Shown here piece after piece: positions 16,708 to 25,099 of a stretch of DNA of 64,000 nt. The notes beneath the pieces were generated by a model. The model saw only the letters and a program-made list of their open reading frames with translations. It did no database searches and was not told the origin of the DNA. The position numbers and the translations under genes were made by a program. This stretch comes from Clostridiales bacterium (GTDB lineage Bacteria > Bacillota > Clostridia > Saccharofermentanales > Saccharofermentanaceae): the NCBI GenBank assembly GCA_017551625.1, contig JAFZLF010000018.1, forward strand, positions 18,494 through 82,493, read 5' to 3'. Position 1 is the stretch's first letter. Every line of letters starts with the position of its first letter.

Positions 16708-18537
16708 ATGAAGATCTGTGCTTTTATCGGAGATATGTATCGGGATTATTCGTCGGAGATCATCCTGACGATCCAGAAGTATGCGACCGAGCGCGGACAC
16801 CGTGTGGATGTTTTCGGGAACTGTTCGGTGCCGAGTGAGAACCCGCTTCATGCCGAGGGCTTAAAGAAGATCCTCTCGCTTCCGAATTATTCCGACTATG
16901 ACGGCATCATTCTCTGTTCGGATACTCTGCATCACGCAGGCCTGAATTACGAACTTCTCGAGAAGCTGACCTCGGCGACGGATCTTCCTCCGGTCGTGAG
17001 TGTCCGCGCGGAGGAGTCGGGCTTCTACGCCATCGTTCCCGATAACCGCCAGATCATGTACGATATCGCGAAATACGTCATCGAGAAGGTCGGCTGCGAC
17101 GACATCGGTTTTGTCATGGGACGCGAGGATCTGAAGGACGCTCATGAGCGCCTCGCCGGCTTTGGCGACGCGATGCAGGAAGCGGGCTACGAAGTCCACT
17201 CCGACATGATCTTCCACGGGAACTACTGGACGAACCAGGGCCCCGAGACGGCAGACTTTTTCACGAGAAAAGACGGCACGCTTCCGAAGGCCATCATCTG
17301 CTCAAATGACTATATGGCGATCGCCCTGATCGACGAGCTGATGCTCCGCGGTTATTCGATCCCGAAGGATACGATCATCACGGGCGTCGATAATCTGGAC
17401 GCGGCGGCGGTGCACGTGCCTTCGCTGACGACTTCCGATATTCCCGAGGAGACGCTCGGGCACGCGGCGATCGATTGCCTCGAGAAGATCTATAACGGCG
17501 AGGACGTGGATATCAACATCACGGTGCCCGGCCGCCTGATCCTTCGCGAATCCACCGGAGATAAGATGGAGGATCGGGATTACGACGAGATGCACCGCCG
17601 GCTCGATGCGCTCCAGCGGAATTACTATGACAAGACGCGCGCATTTGTGCTTCTCAGCTCCGACTATGAGGACGTGCTTTCCTACGATGCCTGTGTGCAC
17701 TACACGCTCGACAATCTTCAGGGATATGGGCTTTTCAGCCAGATCTATCTCTGTAAATACTGTGAGAATGACCGGCAGCTCGTCGGTTATTGCACAGATG
17801 ACAAATGCACTCGTTCGGATATTTCGTTCCCGAATTCGCAGATCCTGCCGGCGGAGTTCGATATCCCGCTTCCGGGTCTTCGCATCTTCCTGCCGGTCTT
17901 CTATAAGAGTGAGGTGTACGGCTACACCTGCTTCGCGCTGAAGGACGATGTGAAGTACATCCTCGACGAGAAGCTCGAGTTTACGATGGTGCTTCTCGGA
18001 CAGACGCTGAACCGTCTGCGTCTCTACGATAAGCTTTTCGAGGTCAATAACATCATGGACCTCTACATCAAGGACGCACTGACCGGACTTTATAACCGCC
18101 GTGGTTTCGAACGGAAGATCACCGAGTTTTTCGAGAACGGAAAAACGAAGGAGCACAAGATCGCGGTCGCGAGTATCGATATGGATTGCCTGAAGGAGAT
18201 CAACGATACGCTCGGGCATGCGGCCGGTGATGAGGCGCTGAAGGGTATCGCGCACTGTCTGGAGTCAGTTCTGCAGGAGGGCGAGATCGCGGCACGAATG
18301 GGCGGCGATGAATTTGAAGCGGTACTGATCCTCAATAACCCCGCGCGCATCGGCCAGTTTATCCGTTCTTTCCGTAACGCGATCAAAAAGGCCAATGCCG
18401 AGAACCGCATGGACTACACCCTCGGCGCAAGTGTCGGCACCTGCGAGGTCTCCGAGTTCGAGACGCTCATGGAGTGTATGAACAAGGCCGATAAGATCAT
18501 GTACATCGAGAAGAAGACGAAGAAGCACAGAACCTAA
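16708..18537 (+). CDS. Diguanylate cyclase with LacI-type sugar-sensor domain
   Basis: 609 residues. Residues about 1-290 match the periplasmic-binding-like ligand domain of LacI/GalR regulators (ICAFIGDMYRDY; YDGIILCSD; ICSNDYMAIALIDELMLRG; TTSDIPEETLGHAAIDCL). There is no helix-turn-helix and no signal peptide, so the sensor is cytoplasmic. A GAF-like segment follows (about 310-450), then a GGDEF domain (about 450-605) with LTGLYNRRGF and an intact RMGGDEF motif (532-536). No RxxD inhibitory site precedes the motif, so product inhibition by c-di-GMP may be absent. It probably makes c-di-GMP in response to a small ligand, perhaps a sugar. The HD-GYP protein further on would degrade the signal. 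Confidence 0.9.
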   Translation: MKICAFIGDMYRDYSSEIILTIQKYATERGHRVDVFGNCSVPSENPLHAEGLKKILSLPNYSDYDGIILCSDTLHHAGLNYELLEKLTSATDLPPVVSVRAEESGFYAIVPDNRQIMYDIAKYVIEKVGCDDIGFVMGREDLKDAHERLAGFGDAMQEAGYEVHSDMIFHGNYWTNQGPETADFFTRKDGTLPKAIICSNDYMAIALIDELMLRGYSIPKDTIITGVDNLDAAAVHVPSLTTSDIPEETLGHAAIDCLEKIYNGEDVDINITVPGRLILRESTGDKMEDRDYDEMHRRLDALQRNYYDKTRAFVLLSSDYEDVLSYDACVHYTLDNLQGYGLFSQIYLCKYCENDRQLVGYCTDDKCTRSDISFPNSQILPAEFDIPLPGLRIFLPVFYKSEVYGYTCFALKDDVKYILDEKLEFTMVLLGQTLNRLRLYDKLFEVNNIMDLYIKDALTGLYNRRGFERKITEFFENGKTKEHKIAVASIDMDCLKEINDTLGHAAGDEALKGIAHCLESVLQEGEIAARMGGDEFEAVLILNNPARIGQFIRSFRNAIKKANAENRMDYTLGASVGTCEVSEFETLMECMNKADKIMYIEKKTKKHRT

Positions 18538-18552
18538 GAGCGCAGCTTCCAC

Positions 18553-19608
18553 TTATTCCTCTAGGCCATAGTGTTCCAGCACGAAGTTTTCAAACAAAGG
18601 CAGTGCAAAACGCACTACGCCATATGTGTTTCCGTTGACGATTCCCTTACGGATCAGCCTCGTGCGGTAAGGCGTAAACCGGTTGTTGTCCATCTCGAGG
18701 AACTTGCGGATTGCCGCTACATTTCCACTCGGTGTTTTTGCAATTCCATATAGGACTCTTCGGTCTTCAGAAGATAACTCCTGCCAGATCTTCTCATAGA
18801 CGAAATCTTCCAGATACTGTTTATACTCCGCGCGGATCCTCTCGTTATCTTTCCGGTATTTCCAAGTGAAATACCCGAGAACCTGAAATGCAAAAGAGAA
18901 TCCTTTCGTCTTCTTCGCCATCTCCAGTGCTTCGGAAAAAGAAAGTTCGAATATGCGGGCATAACTGTCTGCCATTCTTCCCATATTCAGAGGTTCGAGC
19001 GCCATGCGAGGAGCTCGATATAGGAAGGTCAGTGTCTTCTGGTCCTGAAGCTGCCTGACGTTTTCGAAGAGGCCCGTCATAAGAAGAAATATCGGAAGTT
19101 CCTGTCGCAGGAAAATCTGGTATGCGCTGGCAAATACTTTCATTGAAGGGGTATTGGAGACTTCATCGATGGCGACCAGCACTTTCTTATTATGTTTCTT
19201 CAGCGTTGTCAGCATCTTGGTCAGTGCTACCTCTATGTCCTGTTCCGGATCCGTTCCGCTGATCTGCACGCCAACACCAAAAGCAGAAAGATTGATTTTG
19301 GCCGCGGAGAAAAGGTCCTTTAGAGGCTTCTCACCATTAAGTTTTGCGGCAAGGTTCTGAAGCAGATCACGGTCAGGATTCAGCTCGACGACGACCCAAT
19401 CCTTCTCTTCTTTAAAGCGTTTGCACACAGATGTCATGAAAACGGTCTTGCCACTTCCGCGAACACCGGTAATGATGCTGATATGGCTACTCGGATTCTC
19501 TGCCATGAAATCATTGACCAGATCCGTCAGAAGCACGGATCTGGGGATCATCTCGTACGGTTCCCTTCCGAAGTCAAGTGTAAATGGATTCGTCTTAATC
19601 TTCTCCAT
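18553..19608 (-). CDS. ORC/archaeal-type AAA ATPase
   Basis: 351 residues. Walker A is GVRGSGKT (48-55) and Walker B VLVAIDE (Asp148-Glu149). The central region after ALEPL resembles the lid of MoxR/ORC-like archaeal ATPases, and the C-terminus (about 285-350) is a winged-helix-like segment (GNVAAIRKFLEMDNNRFTPYRTRLIRKGIV). It may therefore bind DNA. Function is unknown; such solitary ATPases occur in variable gene sets. The start MEKIKTN has AAAGGAGG-like sequence upstream. The gene is convergent with the GGDEF gene, with only 15 bases between stops. A 10-bp-period array of TTTACA sites lies just upstream. Confidence 0.8.
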   Translation of the reverse strand: MEKIKTNPFTLDFGREPYEMIPRSVLLTDLVNDFMAENPSSHISIITGVRGSGKTVFMTSVCKRFKEEKDWVVVELNPDRDLLQNLAAKLNGEKPLKDLFSAAKINLSAFGVGVQISGTDPEQDIEVALTKMLTTLKKHNKKVLVAIDEVSNTPSMKVFASAYQIFLRQELPIFLLMTGLFENVRQLQDQKTLTFLYRAPRMALEPLNMGRMADSYARIFELSFSEALEMAKKTKGFSFAFQVLGYFTWKYRKDNERIRAEYKQYLEDFVYEKIWQELSSEDRRVLYGIAKTPSGNVAAIRKFLEMDNNRFTPYRTRLIRKGIVNGNTYGVVRFALPLFENFVLEHYGLEE

Positions 19609-19682
19609 GTTTTCCTTTCCTCCTTTACACTGCCATTTTCGCCAGCAGCAAGTAGTCTGGATCAAGCCAGGATCGGCTCAAT

Positions 19683-19797
19683 TTTACAAGTCTTTACAGT
19701 TCTACAGATATTTTACAACCTTTTACAGGTTTTTACAACTTTTTACAACTCTTTACAGTTTAGAATAGTTTTTTACAACTCTTTACAACTTTTTACA
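19683..19797. repeat. TTTACA array with exact 10-bp period
   Basis: TTTACA occurs at 19683, 19693, 19712, 19722, 19732, 19742, 19752, 19772, 19782 and 19792. Two positions between them are degenerate (TCTACA at 19701, TAGAAT near 19762). All copies lie close to one helical face. The unit is roughly TTTTTACAAC. It lies about 75 bases upstream of the AAA ATPase start and reads as TGTAAA iterons in that gene's direction. This looks like a cooperative protein-binding array or an AT-rich opening element. Confidence 0.8.
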
Positions 19798-19809
19798 GTT
19801 CGCGGGCAT

Positions 19810-19841
19810 AAAGAAAACCTCCGAGGCTCTCGCGCCGGAGG
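19810..19841 (-). terminator. Rho-independent terminator reading leftwards
   Basis: On the minus strand CCTCCG and CGGAGG pair around a 12-base loop and are followed by TTTTCTTT. It would stop transcripts coming from the HD-GYP/polysaccharide side after they pass the hairpin array, protecting the ATPase promoter region. Confidence 0.7.
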
Positions 19842-20208
19842 CATATTCTTTAGTTAATAAACTGTACAAACTCAAAAAACTTAAAGAGAAACTCTTTCTT
19901 GATCTTCACTCAAGCAACGGGAGGATTCAGTCATCCGCATTGCCTGAGTTGTGTGTTCGTCCTGCATCGGTCTGTCCTCCTTTGTTCTTTCTATGGCTTT
20001 ATTCTAAAGAAGAAAAATGGAAGCACTATGGCGCATTTGTTAACAAAGTAAGAATGATTCTTCTCTATTTTGAGAAGCAAGTGTCCAGTTGTCAGATCGT
20101 TGATTATATGAGTTTTCAGCCCGGAGGTTGCTTGGTAATTATGCCTGACCTACTAAACCAGCTGAAATCTCTCTCTCGTGTGTCAAATCACCATGATTTC
20201 AAGGTGCC

Positions 20209-20625
20209 TAACCTACCAGACGGTGAAATTCATGCCGCTGGTATGTTAAATCACGTGTTTCCAGTACTTTTCGGGCGAGAATCGACATACTGGAGAGACG
20301 TTTTTGATTCGCTAGTATGTTGGCGCCTCTTGAAAAGCACTGAAACGACATACTAACTTCCTCTTTTTTCGAGTTTAGTAAGTTGTGCCGCAAGAAGCGC
20401 TGTCTCGTCTCCGCAACACATTATTTCTCTCAAATCGCTAGTTTAATGAGTCGTTCCTTCCCCTACCCGAAGCAGTCAGCACATTAAAACGCCTCGGACA
20501 GTCGATCTAATGTGTCAGCCCCCCAGGTTGAAGTGCTTTTCGCATGGGAAATAACACATTATTTCGAAGAAATCTGTGATTCAATGTGTTGGGGCCCTTG
20601 AAAACAGGGAATTTTAACACATTGA
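20209..20625. repeat. Array of about six inverted-repeat units with drifting stems
   Basis: The non-coding stretch between the AAA ATPase and HD-GYP genes (about 1.1 kb) holds this array besides the TTTACA sites. Units begin near 20209 (TAACCTACCAG/CTGGTATGTTA, 18-base loop), 20285 (ACATACT/AGTATGT), 20347 (imperfect), 20415 (AACACATTA/TAATGAGT), 20478 (GCACATTA/TAATGTGT) and 20552 (AACACATT/AATGTGTT), with a half unit at 20617. Loops are about 18-22 bases and the spacing is 62-76 bases. The stem drifts from ACCTACCAG through ACATACT to ACACATT. Two copies of AAAAGCACT lie in the spacers. No credible coding frame is seen here. Confidence 0.75.
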
Positions 20626-20723
20626 ATGAACAAAAAAGTACATTTAAATAGGTCGGGTCCTGAAATCAACGCTCAAGGGTGACAGAGCCAAATGAAAAAG
20701 ACAAGACATCGCCTGTCAGTATC

Positions 20724-22610
20724 TCATTCTTTGGATGTATCTGACGTTGCGGCCGGGGCAGAAGCTTCAGGTGCCGGCGTGGCAGGGGCAGAAGCAGCCG
20801 GGGCCGGTGCAGTTGGTGCGGCAGAAGCGGCGGGTGCATCCTCGACCTGAGTGTGGTCTTCTTCGAGCTGGGCGGCGTAGTAGGCCTCGAGCGCGGGGCG
20901 GGCGGCCTCGTAGTACTTCTGAAGGCCCGGGTCGAACTGGGTGCCCATGCCCTCGAGGATGATGGCGTTGGCCTTCTCGGGCGGCATCTTGCTCTTGTAG
21001 ACACGTTTGCTGACGAGGGCGTCGTAGACGTCGGCGATCGCCATGATGCGCGCCTCGAGCGGGATGGCCTCGCCGGCGAGTCCCTCCGGATAGCCTTTGC
21101 CGTCCCACCGCTCGTGGTGGTACTTGGCAACGTTAACGGTCACTTTCAGGAAGTCCTTCTCATCCACATTTTTCAGGATCTTCCACAGGACCTTCGCGCC
21201 CTCGGCCGAGTGGCTCTTCATGATGGCATACTGCTCCTCCGAATAGCGGCCGGTAAAAAGAAGGATGTCATCCGGGATAGCGATTTTGCCGATATCGTGC
21301 ATCGGCGCGGCCTTGGCGACCAGACTGCAGAACTTCTCGGAGACACGGATGGAAGGATCCTTCTTCATCTCCTGGATAAGTAGCCGGACGCCCTCGCTCG
21401 TTCTGCGGATGTGTCCGCCGGTGAAAGGATCGCGGCTCTCGACGAGCATCGCCATGCTGATGAGGAGGTGGTCGTTCATCTGACGGATGCGCTCGGTCTT
21501 CTGGTCGACGCTGTCGCGAAGGACAGTATTAAACTTCTCCTGGAATTCCATATACTTCACGTCGGCGGTGTCGTCCGTGATGAAGAGCTGATATCCCCTC
21601 TTCTTGCGGCCGTCGTAGAGGTAGTTCACCTCGACACGGAAAGTCCTATTGGCGTCAGCGCTTTTGACATGGAAATGGAGGTCTTCCCCGTCTTCGCCAT
21701 GAATCTCATCGGCGATATCCTCCGGGATCTTTCCTGTCTCTTCTTTATATCGAAAAGCACTGATCCAGCGGACGACGTTGTCCTGCAGCTCGGGTATCTC
21801 CGTGATGACACGCTCGACGTGGAGGTCCTTGAGCATGGGGAGAGCTTCGCGTGCGGTCTCGTTGCCGCCCAGGTAACGCATCTTAAAGTCGAAGGATGCA
21901 AAGCCTGTCTCGCCCTTCAGAAGCAGCGAGTCGAGGCCGGAGTCGTCGATGTTGTAAAGGCCCAGGCGGAAGACGATCAGGAGATAGAAGATCTCGGCGA
22001 TGATGTACGTCGCGGGCAGGAGCTCGACCTCGGTGATGCGGCGGCCGATGAAGAAGGCGATCATCGAGACGAGGACCGGCAGGAACAAAAGGTAGATAAT
22101 CTTATGGGAGACGTCGTTCTTCTTGATGTGGCTGTAAATCAGGGAGATCAGGCAGCAGAAGAAAAGGACGAAGATCCAGGCGTAGAGGACGGTGTGCATG
22201 AAGCCGTATTCTTTGTTGCCGAGGGTCGAGATGCCGTGGCTCATTACGAACTCGGCGTTCTTGTAGAAGATCTCGTAACGGCCGATGGTCAGGACCGGAA
22301 GATACAGCAGCAGCGTGATCGAGACGAAGATCGCGCGGACGAATCTCGGCACGCGCAGATGGCACAGGTCGAGGATCGTGAGCATGATGAAAAGGATCGT
22401 GAAGCATCCCGCGATGTAGATGAATTTGTTGGCGAGGATCGCCTCTTCGAGGTTTTCCGACTTCGCCTGCGCGACGTACGCGAGAAGGCTGATCGGACAG
22501 AGCACGAAAATCATCGTGATGTTGACATCGAAGTGCTTATGCCACATGTAGGCATAGACGATGGCCAGGAATATCGAAAGCCCCAGTAGTATCTCATAGT
22601 AGATCAGCAT
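20724..22610 (-). CDS. Membrane HD-GYP phosphodiesterase with 7TM sensor
   Basis: 628 residues. Residues 1-225 contain seven hydrophobic helices resembling the 7TM input region of some histidine kinases. A PAS-like domain follows (about 235-355), then a short coiled coil. The HD-GYP domain has HD at 438-439 (PMHDIGKIAIP) and HHERWDGKGYP with GYP at 506-508, the signature of c-di-GMP hydrolysing enzymes. The C-terminal 50 residues are an Ala/Pro-rich tail, probably disordered. It is last in gene order after the surface polysaccharide cluster, so c-di-GMP may control that output. A perfect TATAAT with an extended TG element precedes it, so it can be expressed on its own. The start has GAGGGG upstream. 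Confidence 0.92.
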   Translation of the reverse strand: MLIYYEILLGLSIFLAIVYAYMWHKHFDVNITMIFVLCPISLLAYVAQAKSENLEEAILANKFIYIAGCFTILFIMLTILDLCHLRVPRFVRAIFVSITLLLYLPVLTIGRYEIFYKNAEFVMSHGISTLGNKEYGFMHTVLYAWIFVLFFCCLISLIYSHIKKNDVSHKIIYLLFLPVLVSMIAFFIGRRITEVELLPATYIIAEIFYLLIVFRLGLYNIDDSGLDSLLLKGETGFASFDFKMRYLGGNETAREALPMLKDLHVERVITEIPELQDNVVRWISAFRYKEETGKIPEDIADEIHGEDGEDLHFHVKSADANRTFRVEVNYLYDGRKKRGYQLFITDDTADVKYMEFQEKFNTVLRDSVDQKTERIRQMNDHLLISMAMLVESRDPFTGGHIRRTSEGVRLLIQEMKKDPSIRVSEKFCSLVAKAAPMHDIGKIAIPDDILLFTGRYSEEQYAIMKSHSAEGAKVLWKILKNVDEKDFLKVTVNVAKYHHERWDGKGYPEGLAGEAIPLEARIMAIADVYDALVSKRVYKSKMPPEKANAIILEGMGTQFDPGLQKYYEAARPALEAYYAAQLEEDHTQVEDAPAASAAPTAPAPAASAPATPAPEASAPAATSDTSKE

Positions 22611-22632
22611 AAACTATCACCCCTCAACGTCA

Positions 22633-22641
22633 ATTATATCA
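22633..22641 (-). promoter_or_regulatory. Extended -10 promoter of the HD-GYP gene
   Basis: On the minus strand the sequence reads TGATATAAT, an extended -10, about 23 bases upstream of the start codon. No good -35 is visible, which is common for extended -10 promoters. Confidence 0.55.
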
Positions 22642-22723
22642 CGCGGAGGGGTGGCGGTGCACTTGGTTATTCAGGCGGTGCGCGCTAATGGCCGATGCGA
22701 TGCGCGGCTCGGATGGAACAGTG

Positions 22724-24262
22724 TTATTCGGCCGGTTCTTCCTTATGTTTCTTCTTCCCGATCCGGGCGTGGACGACGGCGCTGATCCTCTCCTTCTCGA
22801 GGGTATTGAGTCCGAAGAACCACAGCAGCGCGGCATAGACGAGGCAGAACGCCAGACACTTCGTCGCAAAGGGCAGGATCCCCACGTAGGAGATGAAATT
22901 CAGCGGGATGCAGACGACGGTCGTTACGACGGCGCACGGGAAGATGCCCTTCAGGATCGACCGGAAGAGGCGGAATACGTTGATGCCGATTTTCTTTTTA
23001 TAGTATAGGTTCATCGCGATGTTATTGCCGAGGACGAGGGAGATACATGTGCCGATAGGCGCGCCCATCAGACCGAACTGGTCGACGAGGATGACGGTCA
23101 GCAGCAGGTTGGCCAGGGCCATCGCGCCGAGTACATAACTTCGGAACATCCTCTTGTTCATCGCCGTCAGGATCGACAGGCAGACGTTCTGGATCAGGGG
23201 CAGGAGCGACGGCGCCATCAGAAGAAGGGCGATCGTCCAGGCCTGTGTCGTTTCTTCACCGGACCACATCGACAGGAACTCGCGTCCGAAGAGGATGAAT
23301 CCGCCCAGGATGCCTCCGCAGAAGATCAGCTGGTACCGGCCCGGCCCGATGACGAAGCTCGTCAGCTCTTCGCCGTCTGCCTTACGCGCGACCAGTTTGA
23401 CGACCTGCGGCAGGTAGAGGCGCTGGATCACGGTGGCGATCTCGTCGTAGAACATGGAGAAGGTCAGCGCGAGCGTGTAGATCGTGACCGATACGGTGTC
23501 GAGTTTTCTTCCGAGGATGTACTTATCGATCGAGGAATTCAGAAACGAGATCAGGGACTGCAGGCACAGCGCCGTCGCCAGTTTCGCGATCCCGCGGAGG
23601 AGTTTGTTGTCCTTATAGTGGAACTTGATCTTCAGGTTCAGGACTTTCTTACAGTAGATGATCTCGAACAGCAGGCAGCAGCCCACGCCGAAGAAGTCAC
23701 CGAGCGCGATCGACATGACACCGACCTTGCTGTACAGCAGGAGGATCGTGATCGTGCAGCGTCCGACAATCTGGACGAGATCGACGGCGCGGGAGGTGAC
23801 GTACTTCTCGGCGGCGAGGATGACGCCCTCGAAGAAGTGCTGGAACATGAGCATGATCAGCTCACTGATCATGAGCACCAGGAGTTCCCGGGTGAGCGTG
23901 ATCCGGCCCGCAACGGCATCACCGAAGATCTGCGGTGCGCCGATGATGATGACCGCGCCGAAGATCGCGATGATGATGGCCGAGACCGTGGAGAAAGCAA
24001 ACGTGTAGAACATGACGTTCTCGACGCCCTTCTGGTCTCCCTTCTCTTTATACTTGATCGCAAATGCGTTGATGACCGCCGTGATACCGAAATCCAGTAC
24101 GACGACGTAGCTGGCTATGGAGAATACGTACTCGTAGAAACCGTACTCATCCAGACCCAGGATCTTCAGATAAAGTGGCGTGAGACACAGCTTGATGAGT
24201 GTTCTCACCGCCGTAGCTACATAGGAAATAGCTATGCCTTTGACTCTCGATTGTTGACCCAT
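22724..24262 (-). CDS. Wzx-like polysaccharide flippase
   Basis: 512 residues with about 12-14 hydrophobic helices spread over the whole length, and the MATE/MVF-like features of polysaccharide exporters (N-terminal SRVKGIAISYVATAVRTLIKL, then LGLDEYGFYEYVFSI). It would flip undecaprenyl-linked repeat units across the cytoplasmic membrane for assembly outside. The C-terminus is a short charged tail (GKKKHKEEPAE). It starts six bases after the LicD gene stop and is the last polysaccharide gene of the run, paired with the Wzy-like polymerase two genes upstream. Specificity cannot be predicted. Confidence 0.88.
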   Translation of the reverse strand: MGQQSRVKGIAISYVATAVRTLIKLCLTPLYLKILGLDEYGFYEYVFSIASYVVVLDFGITAVINAFAIKYKEKGDQKGVENVMFYTFAFSTVSAIIIAIFGAVIIIGAPQIFGDAVAGRITLTRELLVLMISELIMLMFQHFFEGVILAAEKYVTSRAVDLVQIVGRCTITILLLYSKVGVMSIALGDFFGVGCCLLFEIIYCKKVLNLKIKFHYKDNKLLRGIAKLATALCLQSLISFLNSSIDKYILGRKLDTVSVTIYTLALTFSMFYDEIATVIQRLYLPQVVKLVARKADGEELTSFVIGPGRYQLIFCGGILGGFILFGREFLSMWSGEETTQAWTIALLLMAPSLLPLIQNVCLSILTAMNKRMFRSYVLGAMALANLLLTVILVDQFGLMGAPIGTCISLVLGNNIAMNLYYKKKIGINVFRLFRSILKGIFPCAVVTTVVCIPLNFISYVGILPFATKCLAFCLVYAALLWFFGLNTLEKERISAVVHARIGKKKHKEEPAE

Positions 24263-24268
24263 CTGTTC

Positions 24269-25099
24269 TTATCCTTTTGTTTTGTCCTTCATGTAGAAAT
24301 GTACGAAAGCGCGGTCAACGGGATGCTGCGCGCTCTGAGGCGGCGGTGTCATGTAGTCGCCGTACCAGGTCTTAAGGAAGCAGTCGTAGTCCTTAAATCC
24401 CGGGTACTGCTTTCCGTCGTACTCGTAAAGCGCATATTCTTTCGTGGCGGCATACGGGTAGAAGACCGGTTCTTCCGACTCGCAGAAGACGCATGTCGAT
24501 CTGCGCTCGCTCTCCGGCATGTTCTCGTATTTTCTTGCGACCTTGTGGAGTTTCTCGAGTGTGCGGTCGTAGCTAAAGGGCGCCACGGCCAGCAGCACCA
24601 TCTTCCGCAGCAGTTTTCCCGCGCCATGCATGACCTCCGGATGGACATCCTTCGCGCGGATGATCTTCTGGAGGAACCACCATCTCATCAACATGATCTT
24701 AAGTTTCAGCGAACTGTTCGGCATGATGTCGAGCGGATAGACGTCGATATGCACGCCATGGTATTCGTTGGTCTTATGGGCCGTCTCGGTGATGGTGTCA
24801 AAATCGATGAAATACCCGATCTTCGTCTTGATCTCCGGATGGTTCCTGTGGCTTACGAACTGGAAGCGGTCCTTACAGTCCGGGGCCCGGTAGATCGCGA
24901 CGAGCTTCTCGTATTCTTCGCGTGTCATGACGACATCGATATCGTCATCCCACGGGATCATGCCCTTATGCCGGATCGCGCCGAGCAGCGTGCCGTACGC
25001 CAGGGAATACTTCAGTCCCTTCTCCGTACACATCTTATCAAATTCGTCTAAGAGCCTCTTTCGGATCTCTATGACTTGTTTCGGTTGCAGTTCTATCAT
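24269..25099 (-). CDS. LicD-family phosphotransferase (first)
   Basis: 276 residues. The LicD signature is clear: GTLLGAIRHKGMIPWDDD followed by IDVVM, the Asp-rich metal-binding motif of the nucleotidyltransferase-like fold. LicD proteins transfer phosphocholine or related phospho-substituents from CDP-linked donors to surface glycans. Also present are the downstream 'HIDVYPLD' and 'DYDCFLKTWYGDYM.PPP' elements. It overlaps the upstream Wzy-like gene by four bases (ATGA). A second LicD gene lies just beyond, so the glycan may carry two phospho-substituents. The donor is unknown, as no CDP-choline genes are in the window. Confidence 0.9.
   Translation of the reverse strand: MIELQPKQVIEIRKRLLDEFDKMCTEKGLKYSLAYGTLLGAIRHKGMIPWDDDIDVVMTREEYEKLVAIYRAPDCKDRFQFVSHRNHPEIKTKIGYFIDFDTITETAHKTNEYHGVHIDVYPLDIMPNSSLKLKIMLMRWWFLQKIIRAKDVHPEVMHGAGKLLRKMVLLAVAPFSYDRTLEKLHKVARKYENMPESERRSTCVFCESEEPVFYPYAATKEYALYEYDGKQYPGFKDYDCFLKTWYGDYMTPPPQSAQHPVDRAFVHFYMKDKTKG

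Noticed and set aside
19940..20356. A 138-codon plus-strand frame in the large gap before the HD-GYP gene
   Set aside because: It runs through the hairpin units, has no Shine-Dalgarno and no domain; the repeats explain the sequence better.
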